From the NCBI GenBank assembly GCA_947489445.1, contig CANLDN010000001.1, positions 682,001 through 746,000 of the forward strand: 64,000 bases of DNA. The letters run 5' to 3'. The position numbers were made by a program, and so were the translations under genes. The notes under the pieces were generated by a model. It had not been told where the DNA came from and ran no database searches. It saw only the letters and a program-made list of their open reading frames with translations. The first letter of the stretch is position 1, and each line of letters starts with the position of its first letter. This stretch comes from an uncultured Paracoccaceae bacterium. Its GTDB lineage: Bacteria > Pseudomonadota > Alphaproteobacteria > Rhodobacterales > Rhodobacteraceae. Shown piece after piece: positions 63,153 to 64,000 of this stretch.

Positions 63153-63662
63153 TCAGTCCGCCGTTTTTTGCCAGACCTGTGCGCTGTAATCATATGTTAA
63201 CCCCGCCGCGATTTTGGCATCTGATAAGCCTTCGCCCCATGGGAAAATGATCGTATCAGGGTCGCAGGATAGCTGAGCTATTGTGTCATCGCCGCGGGTG
63301 ACAATGACGCCACCGGACTTACGTACCTCAATCTCATCGTTCGGATCATCGGGGAAAATCCGGTGGATTTCACCAAACGTCGCATAGGTGTAGTCAGCAT
63401 TGGTGAAGCTCACGACTTCCCAAACCGTACTGCCCGCGCCCGGCCAAGGCGTATAGGCCACGGTATTGATCGGCGCAAACAATGTCAGTTCCGGTTTGCG
63501 TGCGGGGCCGTAGCTATAAGTGACAATGTCCGCATCAAAACAGACATTCAGTTGCCCATTGCGACCTTCAATCTGGCAGGACAGGAATGTTTGCTGATCC
63601 GGCCCGCAGGCTGCATGGGCCAGACCGCTGGAGGCGAGCAGAAACATAATGGGACGCAGCAT
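63153..63662 (-). CDS. Secreted hypothetical protein
   Basis: A 169-residue protein with signal peptide (MLRPIMFLLASSGLAHA) and cysteines in ACGPDQQTFLSCQ, NVCFD and QLSCDP, suggesting two disulfides. YSYGPARKPELTLFAPI, VWEVVSFTNADYTYATFGEIHRI and a final beta-rich stretch; no domain I can name. Lies downstream of yjbQ on the same strand. Confidence 0.65.
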   Translation of the reverse strand: MLRPIMFLLASSGLAHAACGPDQQTFLSCQIEGRNGQLNVCFDADIVTYSYGPARKPELTLFAPINTVAYTPWPGAGSTVWEVVSFTNADYTYATFGEIHRIFPDDPNDEIEVRKSGGVIVTRGDDTIAQLSCDPDTIIFPWGEGLSDAKIAAGLTYDYSAQVWQKTAD

Positions 63663-63712
63663 TTCAATTTTCCTTTCGCGGTTAGGCGCCATGATGGCAC
63701 GCATCCACCCTG

Positions 63713-64000
63713 TTACGACAGATGCGCCATCACTGATCGCCGGTGCGGCCTGTCACGATGTTCGAAGACATAGATGCCCTGCCATGTGCCCAGAGCCAAT
63801 GCGCCATTGGTGACCGGAATGCTGAGTTGTGTAGGCAACATCGCCGCTTTGATATGGGCGGGCATGTCGTCTGGCCCTTCATAGGTATGGGTCAGATAGG
63901 CCATGGACGGGTCGGTCGTTGGCGGTACAAGGCGCGCAAAAAAGTTTTGCAAATCTGTCTGGACTTCGGGATCTGCGTTTTCCTGGATCAGCAGGCTGGC
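63713..64000 (-). CDS. yjbQ: YjbQ/UPF0047 family protein, 5' end beyond the window
   Basis: The last 95 codons of a UPF0047 protein; the frame stays open from 63953 to the window edge (ASLLIQENADPEVQTDLQNFFARL), so the start is outside. HTYEGPDDMPAHIKAAMLPTQLSIPV and LGTWQGIYVFEHRD are the family signature. Some members have weak thiamine-phosphate synthase activity. The TTG at 63952 is an internal Leu, not a start. Confidence 0.92.
   Translation of the reverse strand, partial: ASLLIQENADPEVQTDLQNFFARLVPPTTDPSMAYLTHTYEGPDDMPAHIKAAMLPTQLSIPVTNGALALGTWQGIYVFEHRDRPHRRSVMAHLS

Overview
The window is a chromosomal segment of an alphaproteobacterium of the order Rhodobacterales, probably from the marine roseobacter group. 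The evidence is the mix of lineage-typical genes: an NDUFA12-like complex I subunit, a DUF2155 protein, MmcB, a SUV3-like helicase, a degenerate RibA-like tail on RibB, an MBL exonuclease plus cisplatin-response DNA ligase pair, a SAM-II riboswitch on metZ, and a tRNA-His without the universal G-1. Genus cannot be fixed from the sequence; a Loktanella/Yoonia-like organism is only a guess. Both window ends are ordinary chromosome; a yjbQ gene runs off the right edge.

Layout. 1-5.4 kb: complex I and DUF2155 genes, ridA, clpX and clpP, an arsR-SRPBCC pair with a perfect operator, and folE2. 5.6-9.8 kb: SAM-II-controlled metZ with a TupA-like ATP-grasp gene, a GST, a PilZ protein, then the ftsY-hypothetical-DMT-yciB operon (to 12.8 kb). 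12.8-20.9 kb: an orphan NuoE-NuoF fusion of formate dehydrogenase type, an AlkB-like desaturase/hydroxylase, xseA, purD, an HD hydrolase, carD. 21-29.6 kb: fdxA, a GGDEF-EAL protein, hslR and the long helicase, a TPR protein, an SCP2 protein, a lysophospholipase-like hydrolase, threonine dehydratase. 29.8-35.4 kb is the most unusual part: a PstS-OmpA fusion, then a 30-codon ORF followed by hairpins, a terminator and a palindrome, then a divergent EF-Tu paralogue, then an orphan PoNi-type immunity protein and a 600-base gene-poor stretch carrying one copy of a dispersed repeat. 35.5-46 kb: DNA end-processing exonuclease and ligase, pepF, small enzymes, rpoH with a sigma-32-type promoter, rluD, tRNA-His.

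46-53 kb is accessory: a single-module adenylation-carrier-reductase enzyme meeting an SDR tail to tail, mmcB, a cupin-arsR-SRPBCC operon with tandem operators in the promoter, a 48-residue membrane protein and a Tat-exported cyclase. 53-63 kb: riboflavin synthesis (nrdR-ribD, ribE, ribB-ribH-nusB), broken up by capsule Kdo-transferase genes kpsS-kpsC on the opposite strand and by a P-loop kinase-like gene.

Themes: protein quality control (clpXP, rpoH, hslR, pepF), cofactor synthesis (folE2, rib genes), DNA repair (xseA, ligase/exonuclease, mmcB), and two separate arsR-SRPBCC switches. The best candidates for something undescribed are the small ORF/structured leader/EF-Tu paralogue locus, the PstS-OmpA fusion, the 35-bp perfect dispersed repeat and the adenylation-carrier-reductase gene whose start codon lies inside a perfect palindrome.
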